Below are positions 8,349 to 16,599 of a stretch of DNA of 64,000 bases, piece by piece; the first letter of the stretch is position 1; each line of letters starts with the position of its first letter. Source of the DNA: Blautia luti (GTDB lineage: Bacteria > Bacillota > Clostridia > Lachnospirales > Lachnospiraceae). The translations under genes were made by a program, and so were the position numbers. The notes below the pieces were generated by a model. That model was not told the DNA's origin. It saw nothing but the letters and a program-made list of their open reading frames with translations, and did no database searches. The DNA lies in NCBI RefSeq assembly GCF_033096465.1, contig NZ_AP028156.1, positions 553,501 through 617,500 on the forward strand. Reading direction: 5' to 3'.

Positions 8349-9209
8349 ATGGCCGTTTTTCGCATTGAACGGACCCGTGATTATACCGTGATGAGCAATC
8401 ATCATTTACGAAATGCAAACCTGTCGTTAAAAGCCAAGGGACTGCTTTCCATGATGTTATCTTTGCCAGAGGACTGGAATTACACCACCCGTGGTCTTGC
8501 AAAGATCTGTAAGGAGGGCGTGGATGCCATAGGCGCTGCGTTGCGGGAATTGGAGGCTGCCGGTTACATTGTGCGGCACAAGCTGCGTGACCGGCAGGGA
8601 CGCATCAGCGATACAGAGTATGTCATATACGAGCAGCCACAGCTTAGAAAACCGGATACGGATTCACCAGATACGGAAAACCCGTATATGGATAAACCGG
8701 ATACGGAAAAGCCCGCAGAATTAAATATAGAGAAATCAAATACTCAAAAACAAAATATTTATGGATCAAGTACCGATTCCATTCCCTTCCGGGATTGTGC
8801 GGCAGATTGTCTGCCGGAACGGAAAGGAAGGGATGCGATGTCACTCACAGAGATAGAGAGTTATCGGGAATTGATTCAGGAGAATATCGGGTATGAATAC
8901 CTGTGTCAGCAGTATGAAACTCATCGGGAGGATTTGGACGAAATTGTGGAGTTGATCGTGGAAACGGTCTGTGCAAAGCGAAAGACCACCCGTATTGCAG
9001 GAAGCGATTTTCCGCATGAAATCGTTCGTTCCAGGTTCTTGAAGTTGGATAACTCGCACATTGAGTTTGTCATGGACTGTTTACAGAAGAACACCACGGA
9101 AATTCGTAACATGAAGCAGTATCTTCTGACCGTTCTGTTCAATGCACCGACCACGATAAGCAATCATTACACCTCACAAGTAAATCACGATCTGTATGGC
9201 GGCTGGTAA
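8349..9209 (+). CDS. RepA-N/DUF6017-like replication initiator-type protein
   Basis: 286 residues from ATG 8349 behind GGAAGGAG. The N-terminus (FRIERTRDYTVMSNHHLRN, then LSLKAKGLLSMMLSLPEDW) is the winged-helix domain common to RepA-like initiators and DUF6017 proteins of Tn1549-type ICEs. A repetitive linker rich in PDTE/PYMDKP (residues about 100-130) joins it to an acidic C-terminal domain. It probably binds DNA for replication of the excised circle; the linker repeats may vary in number between elements. Confidence 0.75.
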   Translation: MAVFRIERTRDYTVMSNHHLRNANLSLKAKGLLSMMLSLPEDWNYTTRGLAKICKEGVDAIGAALRELEAAGYIVRHKLRDRQGRISDTEYVIYEQPQLRKPDTDSPDTENPYMDKPDTEKPAELNIEKSNTQKQNIYGSSTDSIPFRDCAADCLPERKGRDAMSLTEIESYRELIQENIGYEYLCQQYETHREDLDEIVELIVETVCAKRKTTRIAGSDFPHEIVRSRFLKLDNSHIEFVMDCLQKNTTEIRNMKQYLLTVLFNAPTTISNHYTSQVNHDLYGGW

Positions 9210-9256
9210 ATGGTCGCTTTTTTATTGCCCGGAACTGCCGGGAGAAAGGAGCAAGC

Positions 9257-9571
9257 ATGATGTCTGAGGGAAAGACCATAGGGCAGCTGATGGAAGAAAT
9301 GCGGGCAAAGGCAGGAGCGCAGAATTATCACGGTCATGGATATATGGATCTCCAGCGTTTTGCGGAGGACACCCGGCACATGATTATTTTTGATGTGCTG
9401 ACGAACGATTCCCCTGTTGGCTGGAAAGGCGAACGAACCCGCCTGTTCCTGTCGGATACCGGTTATGAAAAAGCACTGGACAGTCAGGAAAAGGGGCAGA
9501 TTAAGATTTTGAGCCACGCAAAGGTACGTCAGGGCAATCTGCACTATGACCGTTCTGACCAGTTACGCTAA
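9257..9571 (+). CDS. Small conserved ICE protein, paralogue of the 7791 gene
   Basis: 104 residues; ATG codons at 9257 and 9260 both sit behind GAAAGGAG. The C-terminal 70 residues align with the 7791-8066 protein (TRHMIIFDVL, ERTRLFLSDTGYEKALDSQ), while the N-terminal 30 residues (EGKTIGQLMEEMRAKAG) are unique to this copy. Function unknown. Confidence 0.75.
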   Translation: MMSEGKTIGQLMEEMRAKAGAQNYHGHGYMDLQRFAEDTRHMIIFDVLTNDSPVGWKGERTRLFLSDTGYEKALDSQEKGQIKILSHAKVRQGNLHYDRSDQLR

Positions 9572-9581
9572 GGAGGGCGGT

Positions 9582-9623
9582 ATGAAGCGTTATCTTCTGC
9601 GGCGGCTGGTGGTTCCGCCTTAG
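9582..9623 (+). CDS. Possible 13-residue peptide with strong ribosome binding site
   Basis: AAGGAGGGCGG is followed by ATG and 13 codons encoding the basic peptide MKRYLLRRLVVPP, 46 bases upstream of pcfB. It may be a leader peptide, a truncated gene or chance; nothing else supports it. Confidence 0.3.
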   Translation: MKRYLLRRLVVPP

Positions 9624-9669
9624 CAAAAAATGAGATTCCCTGCAAACTTCGTGGAAAGGAGGCGAGAAA

Positions 9670-10170
9670 ATGCAGGAAGAAGTGGAAAACAGAACTTTGA
9701 CGCTGGTTGTCAGTGGAACAAAGTTTACCGGCAGAATGTTTAAGGCTGCCATAAGCAAGTACATGGCACATCGCAAGGAAAAGAAGCTGGAAAAACAGAG
9801 AAGCCGTGATGCGCCGGTTGTTCCGCATGGAAAACAGACTGTGAAGCAGCTTGTCGGGCAGAATCAGGGAATATCCAACATTGAGATCACAGACCCCTCT
9901 ATCAAGGAGTTTGAGAAAATCGCCCGGAAATATGGTGTGGATTATGCGGTGAAAAAGGACCGCAGCAGTTCTCCGCCAAAGTACCTGATTTTTTTCAAAG
10001 GCCGTGATGCAGATGCTCTGACAGCAGCTTTTACAGAGTACACCAACAAAAAGGTCAAAAAGGCAACGAAAACAGAGCGCCCGTCCGTACTGGCAAAACT
10101 TAACCAGTTCAAAGAGATGGTTAAAAATGCTGTGGTGGATCGCACCAAGCGAAAGGAGCTGGAACGATGA
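9670..10170 (+). CDS. pcfB: PcfB-family (DUF3801) conjugal transfer protein
   Basis: 166 residues. The N-terminus SGTKFTGRMFKAAI and the middle KIARKYGVDYAVKKDRS match the PcfB family, an accessory factor of the coupling protein in Gram-positive conjugation (PcfB of pCF10). ATG follows GGAGGCGAG. Its stop overlaps the virD4 start (ATGA), so the two are coupled. Confidence 0.85.
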   Translation: MQEEVENRTLTLVVSGTKFTGRMFKAAISKYMAHRKEKKLEKQRSRDAPVVPHGKQTVKQLVGQNQGISNIEITDPSIKEFEKIARKYGVDYAVKKDRSSSPPKYLIFFKGRDADALTAAFTEYTNKKVKKATKTERPSVLAKLNQFKEMVKNAVVDRTKRKELER

Positions 10171-10959
10171 AAAAGACATTGGACATCAAAAAGCTCATTT
10201 TGCTGAATATGCCGTATATCCTGATGGGACTGTTTGCTACCAATTTTGGAGAGGCATGGCGAATGGCACAAGGGGCGGATGCTTCAGAAAAGTTTCTTTC
10301 GCTGATTGCGGTTCTGCCTGAGGCGCTGGAAAGTTTCTGGCCAAGCCTGCATCCATTGGACTTGTTGGTAGGGCTGTGTTGTGGAGGCAGTCTGAGGCTG
10401 GCGGTGTATCTTAAAAGCAAGAACGCCAAGAAATATCGACATGGTTTGGAATATGGTTCGGCCCGCTGGGGAACCCGTGAGGATATTGCACCTTACGTTG
10501 ATCCTGTATTTCAGAACAATGTGATTCTGACGAAAACGGAGAGCTTGACCATGAACAGCCGCCCAAAGGACCCCAAGACTGCCAGAAACAAAAATGTACT
10601 GGTGATTGGCGGCTCCGGTTCCGGTAAGACCCGCTTCTGGCTCAAACCGAATCTGATGCAGATGCACAGCAGCTACGTCGTGACTGACCCGAAGGGAACC
10701 ATTTTGGTGGAGTGCGGAAAAATGCTCCAAAGGGGCGCACCCAAGCCGGGGAAAGACGGAAAGCCCATGAAGGATAAGCACGGCAAGGTCATTTATGAGC
10801 CGTACCGAATCAAGGTCCTAAATACAATCAACTTCAAGAAGTCCATGCACTATAACCCTTTCGCCTATATCCATAGCGAAAAGGACATCTTGAAGCTGGT
10901 AACAACGCTGATCGCCAATACCAAAGGCGAAGGCAAGGCCGGAGACGATTTCTGGGTCA
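10167..10959 (+). CDS. virD4: VirD4/TcpA-like coupling ATPase, 5' exon
   Basis: Encodes residues 1-264 of the type IV coupling protein, which delivers the relaxase-DNA complex to the transfer channel. Two N-terminal membrane segments (about 10-30 and 60-80) precede Walker A, GGSGSGKTRFW. The coding sequence stops matching the family after DDFWV at 10959, where the group II intron begins with GTGCG. Joined to 13711-14747 it gives 1,830 nt with no frame error (609 residues) and reads WVKAETLLYC across the junction. Unspliced mRNA would end at a stop at 11012 and give a 281-residue stump. Confidence 0.92.
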
Positions 10960-11670
10960 GTGCGACACGTTCGCAGGCGGTAAAAAGTCTGCGCACAGTG
11001 TTGGTTTATTAAATCATAACCAGTCTGTGAACTGGTAATCCGATAGGTGGAATGATGGGGTAACGCCCTGAAACGTCTATCCTTGACGGACTTGCGTCAG
11101 CTGTAATGGTTGGGGTGAGAAGCTCCGTGACAACGACCGAGAGTAGTCGTAGGAATCTGCCAAAAGATTCTCGAAAACGCCCCAGAGGTGGGGTGCGCTA
11201 CCTATAGGTCTAGGATCTATAAAATATCTATGATTAGAATGTTTACTTTGGCGAGTAAACTGACGAAAACTGCGAATGTACGGTTCTAAAAGAAGACCAT
11301 ATAGAAATGTATGGGTGCGTTAAAGCGCAGTCAGTGTGGTTCAGTAGAAATTCGCCCTACGAACGACCATGTTGTGTTACAGGCACATCTAAGCTGACAG
11401 GACTATAGCAGAGATCTAAGGATATATGTACAGATAGGATTATCGGAACGTGGAAAGGCACCAGATTCCATTAGAGGATAGCCTGACGAAGAAAATAAGC
11501 AGGTGAACTGGTGCTGAAAAGCCGTGATCGAACTTATGATGAGTTCTGCGAAAAAGAGGAACTCGGAGGAATGGTCACAAGTCGGTTGAAATAAACAGGC
11601 ATTATTCAGTCTAATGATAAGGATTACGAGTAAGACCAAAAGGGTCACTTTCGAGAGGAGGTGATGCCTT

Positions 11671-13578
11671 ATGCCAAAGAAAAGTAAAACATTATGTGTA
11701 GATGACCTGCGTCATGCGGAGTACTACGGAATGCAAGGTACTTTTGATGAACTATATCAAAAAAGTCAGAACGGTGAAGTATTTGAGAATCTTATGGATT
11801 TGATACTGAGCAGGGATAACATTTTACTTGCGTACCGAAACATCAAAGCGAACAAAGGCAGCTACACGGCAGGAACAGACAAAAAGAACATCACAGATAT
11901 TGGGAGTCAAACTCCTGATGATGTGGTAAAAAGAGTGAGATTTATTGTTACGGGAAGCGAACACGGCTACAGACCAAAGCCTGTAAGACGGAAAGATATC
12001 CCGAAACCAAACGGAAAAACACGTCCGCTGGGAATCCCATGCATATGGGATAGGTTGATACAGCAATGTATCAAGCAGATCATGGAACCAATCTGCGAAG
12101 CAAAGTTCTGCAATAATAGTTATGGATTTCGTCCGAATAGATCCGTTGAACATGCCATTAACAGAACCTACACCATGCTTCAAATGATGAATCTTCATTA
12201 TGTTATTGAGTTTGATATTAAAGGATTTTTCGATAACGTAAATCATAGCAAGTTAATCAGACAGATATGGTCGCTGGGTATCCATGATAAAACGCTGATT
12301 TTTATTATCAAGCGAATACTAACAGCTCCAATTAAAATGCCCGATAATACAACGGTACTGCCCAACAAGGGTACACCACAGGGAGGAATTATCTCACCAC
12401 TACTGGCAAACATCGTTCTAAATGAATTGGATTGGTGGATAGCTAGTCAATGGGAGGAAAATCCGATTGCTATAAGCAGAGGGCGAGAAAGAATAATCGG
12501 AAAAACTAAAGTTTTTGATAAAAGCCATGGTTATAGGATTATGAAAAACACAGAAATGAAAGAAATGCATATCATTCGGTATGCGGATGATTTTAGGATT
12601 TTCTGTAGAACGAAAGAGGACGCAGTCAGGACAAAAGAAGCGGTTACGGCGTGGATTGAAGAGAGGTTGAAATTAGAGGTGTCCCCTGAGAAAACAAGGA
12701 TTGTGAACACCAGAAAACGGTGGTCAGAGTTTCTTGGATTCAAAATAAGGGTAAGGCTGAAGCATCATAAATATGTGGTGCAGTCGGCAATCTGTGACAA
12801 AAAGGTTGAAATTGAAAGAGCAAAGCTAGTGGAACAAGCGAAAAACATCGCAAAACCCAGAGAGAAAAAAAGTTGTTTATCAGAAATTCAGCTATATAAC
12901 TCTATGGTGTTAGGCATACAGAATTACTATCAGCTTGCCACCTGTATCAGTATTGATTGCAGAGAACTCCATAGGCGAGTAATGACAGTTTTGACGAACA
13001 GGTTAAATACAGAAACAGGAAGTATGCTAAAACATGAGGGTGGAACTATCACCCAAGCAGAAAAGGAAAGATTCGGACAGTCAAAAATGATTCGATATGT
13101 TTCAGGAATTGACCAGATGATCTATCCGATTGCATTCATCAAAAATAAAATACCGATGGCGAAGCGATCAATCGTTTGTAGTTATACAAAAGAAGGTCGT
13201 GCTCCGATTCATACAGAACTTAACCTTAATCAGTATGTTCTGAAAGGACTGAGAGAAAAAATATCCGTTGGTCATAGCACAGAATACCATGACAGTAAAA
13301 TATCTTTATTTTCTGCTCAAAAGGGAAAATGTGCAATCAGTGGAGAAGAATTCGCAGATGCGGAACATGTAGCTGTATGGCTCAAAGTACCAAGAGCACT
13401 TGGTGGATTTGAAAGATATAAAAACATGGTTCTGATTCACAAAAAATATCTGATTCTGTTACAAGAACTGCCCCAAGCAGTAATAAAAGACCTGATAAAA
13501 ACACTCAATATCACAAAAAAGATGCTCGTGAAAATCAATAGTCTGCGAGAGCAGGCGAACCTGTCAGCAATAATATAA
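11671..13578 (+). CDS. ltrA: Group II intron reverse transcriptase/maturase
   Basis: 635 residues. RT motifs in order: RPLGIPCIWDRLIQQ (about 115), FDIKGFFDNVNH, GTPQGGIISPLLANIVLNEL and catalytic YADD (near residue 300), followed by the maturase X domain. The C-terminus has a remnant HNH region (GKCAISGEEF ... PRALGGFERYKNMVLIHKK), in which the usual His pair before the LGG segment reads Val-Trp, so endonuclease activity is doubtful. It promotes splicing of its host intron from virD4 and, if mobile, retrohoming. ATG 11671 lies 11 bases after GAGGAGG. Confidence 0.94.
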   Translation: MPKKSKTLCVDDLRHAEYYGMQGTFDELYQKSQNGEVFENLMDLILSRDNILLAYRNIKANKGSYTAGTDKKNITDIGSQTPDDVVKRVRFIVTGSEHGYRPKPVRRKDIPKPNGKTRPLGIPCIWDRLIQQCIKQIMEPICEAKFCNNSYGFRPNRSVEHAINRTYTMLQMMNLHYVIEFDIKGFFDNVNHSKLIRQIWSLGIHDKTLIFIIKRILTAPIKMPDNTTVLPNKGTPQGGIISPLLANIVLNELDWWIASQWEENPIAISRGRERIIGKTKVFDKSHGYRIMKNTEMKEMHIIRYADDFRIFCRTKEDAVRTKEAVTAWIEERLKLEVSPEKTRIVNTRKRWSEFLGFKIRVRLKHHKYVVQSAICDKKVEIERAKLVEQAKNIAKPREKKSCLSEIQLYNSMVLGIQNYYQLATCISIDCRELHRRVMTVLTNRLNTETGSMLKHEGGTITQAEKERFGQSKMIRYVSGIDQMIYPIAFIKNKIPMAKRSIVCSYTKEGRAPIHTELNLNQYVLKGLREKISVGHSTEYHDSKISLFSAQKGKCAISGEEFADAEHVAVWLKVPRALGGFERYKNMVLIHKKYLILLQELPQAVIKDLIKTLNITKKMLVKINSLREQANLSAII

Positions 13579-13625
13579 AACTTAAATTTGGTGACTGATT
13601 AAATGTCTCGTGAAGACAATCGATG

Positions 13626-13662
13626 GAGCGCCGGATGCGGTGAAAGTCGCATGTCCGGTGTG
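13626..13662 (+). ncRNA. Group II intron domain V
   Basis: The catalytic hairpin: GAGCGCCGGATGCGG, tetraloop GAAA, then GTCGCATGTCCGGTGT. Domain VI with the presumed branch-point adenosine follows between 13663 and 13710. Confidence 0.85.
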
Positions 13663-13710
13663 AAGTGGGGGAAAAGGTGGAGATAATATCAAAACCTTAC
13701 CTATCACTAT

Positions 13711-14747
13711 AGGCGGAAACATTGCTGTATTGCGCGTTGATTGGATATATCCACTATGAAGCTCCGGTGGAGGAGCAAAACTTCTCCACCCTCATTGAGT
13801 TCATCAACGCCATGGAAGTCCGGGAGGATGACGAGGAGTTCAAAAATCCCGTAGACCTGATGTTTGATGCACTGGAATCGGAAAAGCCAAACCACTTCGC
13901 AGTGCGGCAGTATAAGAAATATAAGCTGGCAGCCGGCAAAACCGCTAAGTCGATTTTGATTTCCTGCGGTGCGCGTCTTGCCGTATTTGATATTGCGGAG
14001 CTGCGCGAGGTTACATCCTACGATGAGTTGGAACTGGATACGCTGGGAGACAGAAAAACGGCTCTGTTCCTCATTATGAGTGATACGGATGACAGTTTTA
14101 ACTTTCTCATTTCCATGTGCTACACCCAGTTATTCAACCTGCTTTGTGAAAAGGCCGATGATGTGTATGGTGGCAGGCTTCCGGTTCATGTGCGCTGTTT
14201 GATTGATGAGTGTGCTAACATCGGGCAGATTCCGAAGCTGGAAAAGCTGGTGGCCACGATCCGAAGCCGTGAAATCTCTGCCTGTCTGGTGTTGCAGGCA
14301 CAGAGCCAGCTCAAGGCAATTTACAAAGATAATGCCGATACCATCATCGGCAATATGGATACTTCCATCTTCCTGGGTGGCAAAGAGCCAACAACGCTGA
14401 AAGAGCTGGCGGCTGTTCTGGGAAAGGAGACCATAGACACTTACAACACCGGAGAGAGCCGGGGACGGGAGACCTCCCACTCGCTCAACTATCAGAAATT
14501 GGGAAAAGAGCTGATGAGCCAGGACGAGCTGGCAGTTATGGATGGCGGCAAGTGCATCTTGCAGTTGCGCGGTGTGCGTCCGTTTCTTTCAGACAAGTAT
14601 GACATTACCAGACACCCTAATTTCAAATACACAGCTGATGCAGACAAGCGAAATACCTTTGATATTGAAGCATTTTTGTCTGCCAGACTAAAACTCAAGC
14701 CTGATGAGGTCTGCGATGTATATGAAGTAGACACGGAGGGCGTGTAA
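13711..14747 (+). CDS. virD4: VirD4/TcpA-like coupling ATPase, 3' exon
   Basis: Encodes residues 265-609 of the coupling protein, completing the phase of the codon split by the intron. Includes the Walker B-type segment VHVRCLIDECANIGQIPKLEKL, LVLQAQSQLKAIY and the sensor region FLGGKEPTTLKELAAVLG. The acidic C-terminal tail (KPDEVCDVYEVDTEGV) is typical of relaxosome-recognition ends. A TTG at 13722 could be misread as a start of a separate gene, but it is interior coding sequence. Confidence 0.92.
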
Positions 14748-14782
14748 TACGGTTCCGCTGAGAAAGGAGTGATCGTATCTAT

Positions 14783-14926
14783 TTGCCGCAACTGCCTCTG
14801 TTGAGGCCATTGGCGTACAAAGCGGGCAATCATCAACAAAATAATGAAAAAGGAGGACAGCCGGAATCATGCCCCCGGAAACCGGGCGGCAGATTGTTCC
14901 GGCTTTTGTATGCCTATGAAACATGA
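14783..14926 (+). CDS. Possible 47-residue small protein
   Basis: A TTG-started frame 13 bases after AAAGGAG, between virD4 and the Maff2 gene, encoding a basic Pro/Gln-rich peptide (MPQLPLLRPLAYKAG opening). No family recognised; the spacing is poor, so this may be noncoding. Confidence 0.2.
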   Translation: MPQLPLLRPLAYKAGNHQQNNEKGGQPESCPRKPGGRLFRLLYAYET

Positions 14927-14965
14927 CAAACCTATTTTTTAATCAGATTCCGGCTAACAAACTAT

Positions 14966-15184
14966 ATGGCATTTTTTGAACAGGCAATTACCGTTCTTCA
15001 GACTCTCGTTATCGCTCTGGGCGCTGGTCTTGGTATCTGGGGTGTCATCAACCTGTTGGAAGGTTACGGCAACGACAACCCTGGCGCCAAATCTCAGGGC
15101 ATGAAGCAGCTCATGGCCGGCGCTGGTGTAGCCGTAGTCGGCATGGTCCTTGTACCTCTGCTCTCCGGGCTGTTCTCTGTCTAA
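14966..15184 (+). CDS. Maff2-family membrane protein (VirB2-like pilin candidate)
   Basis: 72 residues with two hydrophobic segments (about 6-28 and 48-68) around a short polar loop containing LEGYGNDNP, which is the Maff2 signature of Tn1549-type ICEs. The size and topology resemble VirB2/TrbC pilins (inference). It lies directly before the VirB6-like gene. The start lacks a strong ribosome binding site. Confidence 0.82.
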   Translation: MAFFEQAITVLQTLVIALGAGLGIWGVINLLEGYGNDNPGAKSQGMKQLMAGAGVAVVGMVLVPLLSGLFSV

Positions 15185-15253
15185 GCGTTCCTGCATGAAA
15201 TCCTTGCCGCTCCCGCAGCTTTGCGGGGGCGGCGGAAAGGAGGTTGACACCGT

Positions 15254-16123
15254 ATGGATTTCTTACTTGAAGCCCTGACAAATTGGCTGAAAGAAATGCT
15301 GGTGGGCGGTATTATGAGCAACCTTTCGGGGATGTTTGACAGTGTAAATCAGCAGGTCGCGGATATATCCGTACAGGTAGGCCAGACCCCACAGGGATGG
15401 AATGGCAGTATTTTCAGCATGATTGAGAATCTGTCCAACTCCATCATGGTGCCGATTGCAGGTGTGATTCTGGCTATCGTGATGACCGTAGACCTGATCC
15501 AGATGATTGCAGACAAGAACAACCTGCATGATGTGGATACCTGGATGATTTTCAAGTGGGTGTTCAAATCAGCTGCCGCCATCCTCATTGTCACAAACAC
15601 ATGGAATATCGTGATGGGCGTCTTTGATATGGCGCAGAGCGTAGTGGCGCAGGCGGCAGGGATTATCAATTCGGATGCGTCCATTGACATTTCCTCAGTT
15701 ATGACCGATCTGGAACCGAGGCTGATGGAAATGGATCTGGGACCGCTGTTCGGACTGTGGTTCCAATCCCTCTTTATTGGCATTACTATGTGGGCGTTAT
15801 ATATCTGTATCTTTATCGTTATTTATGGCCGTATGATCGAAATCTACCTTGTGACTTCGGTGGCTCCCGTTCCAATGGCTGCAATGATGGGTAAAGAATG
15901 GGGCGGTATGGGACAGAATTACCTCCGATCCCTGCTGGCGCTGGGCTTTCAGGCGTTTCTCATTATCGTCTGCGTGGCAATTTATGCTGTGCTGGTGCAG
16001 AACATCGCTCTGGAAGATGACATCATCATGGCAATCTGGAGCTGCGTGGGCTACACCGTACTGCTATGTTTTACGCTGTTCAAAACCGGCAGTCTCGCCA
16101 AATCAGTCTTTCAGGCGCACTAA
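15254..16123 (+). CDS. VirB6/TrbL-like conjugal transfer membrane protein (CD1112 family)
   Basis: 289 residues with about six membrane segments, starting at ATG behind AAAGGAGG. The N-terminus DFLLEALTNWLKEMLVGGIM and the segment YGRMIEIYLVTSVAPVPMAAM match the VirB6/TrbL-like family of Clostridioides CTn elements. It should form part of the inner-membrane channel of the mating apparatus, next to VirB4 and PrgI. Confidence 0.88.
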   Translation: MDFLLEALTNWLKEMLVGGIMSNLSGMFDSVNQQVADISVQVGQTPQGWNGSIFSMIENLSNSIMVPIAGVILAIVMTVDLIQMIADKNNLHDVDTWMIFKWVFKSAAAILIVTNTWNIVMGVFDMAQSVVAQAAGIINSDASIDISSVMTDLEPRLMEMDLGPLFGLWFQSLFIGITMWALYICIFIVIYGRMIEIYLVTSVAPVPMAAMMGKEWGGMGQNYLRSLLALGFQAFLIIVCVAIYAVLVQNIALEDDIIMAIWSCVGYTVLLCFTLFKTGSLAKSVFQAH

Positions 16124-16143
16124 AATGGAAGGAGGTTTCTACA

Positions 16144-16599
16144 TTGGCTTATGTACCCGTACCCAAGGACTTAACAAAAGTCAAAACAAAGGTCATGTTC
16201 AATCTGACCAAGCGGCAGCTTATCTGCTTTACGGGCGGAGCGCTTATTGGCGTACCGCTTTTCTTTTTGCTCAGAAAACCTACCGGAAACAGTGTAGCGG
16301 CTATGTGTATGATGCTGGTTATGCTGCCCTTCTTTATGCTGGCTATGTACGAAAAGCATGGACAGCCCCTGGAAAAGATCGTGGGCAACATTCTCAAAGT
16401 AGCTGTGATCCGTCCCAAGCAGCGTCCCTACCAGACCAATAACTTTTATGCCGTATTAAAGCGGCAGGAAATGCTCGATAAGGAGGTGTATGACATTGTT
16501 CACCGCAATAAAAAAATGGCTGCATCGGATGTTCGGAAAAACCGAGGAAAAAACTGTGCAGCCGGTAAAGACAAAGAAAAAGCTGTCTCGCGCCGATAA
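16144..16599 (+). CDS. PrgI-family conjugation protein
   Basis: 151 residues from TTG 16144 behind GGAGG. The opening AYVPVPKDLTKVKTKVMFN, two close membrane segments (about 27-45 and 50-68), and a basic cytoplasmic tail define the PrgI family, the VirB3 counterpart in Gram-positive type IV secretion. Its last 110 bases overlap the virB4 start in another frame, a common arrangement that couples PrgI and VirB4 synthesis. Confidence 0.88.
   Translation: MAYVPVPKDLTKVKTKVMFNLTKRQLICFTGGALIGVPLFFLLRKPTGNSVAAMCMMLVMLPFFMLAMYEKHGQPLEKIVGNILKVAVIRPKQRPYQTNNFYAVLKRQEMLDKEVYDIVHRNKKMAASDVRKNRGKNCAAGKDKEKAVSRR

Larger units (their letters stand above)
10960..13710 (+). mobile_element. Group II intron interrupting virD4
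   Basis: A 2,751-nt intron starting with the consensus GTGCG and ending in the AY dinucleotide (CTATCACTAT). It encodes a reverse transcriptase/maturase, and domain V is recognisable at 13626-13662 (GAGCGCCGGATGCGG, GAAA, then the complementary arm). Bases 10960-11670 are the structured RNA domains I-IV and have no gene. Exact removal restores the virD4 reading frame, which supports both boundaries. The host gene still depends on splicing for function. Confidence 0.93.

Noticed and set aside
13722..14747. Separate downstream gene starting at TTG 13722
   Set aside because: It is the second exon of virD4; the splice junction 12 bases upstream restores the conserved sequence.
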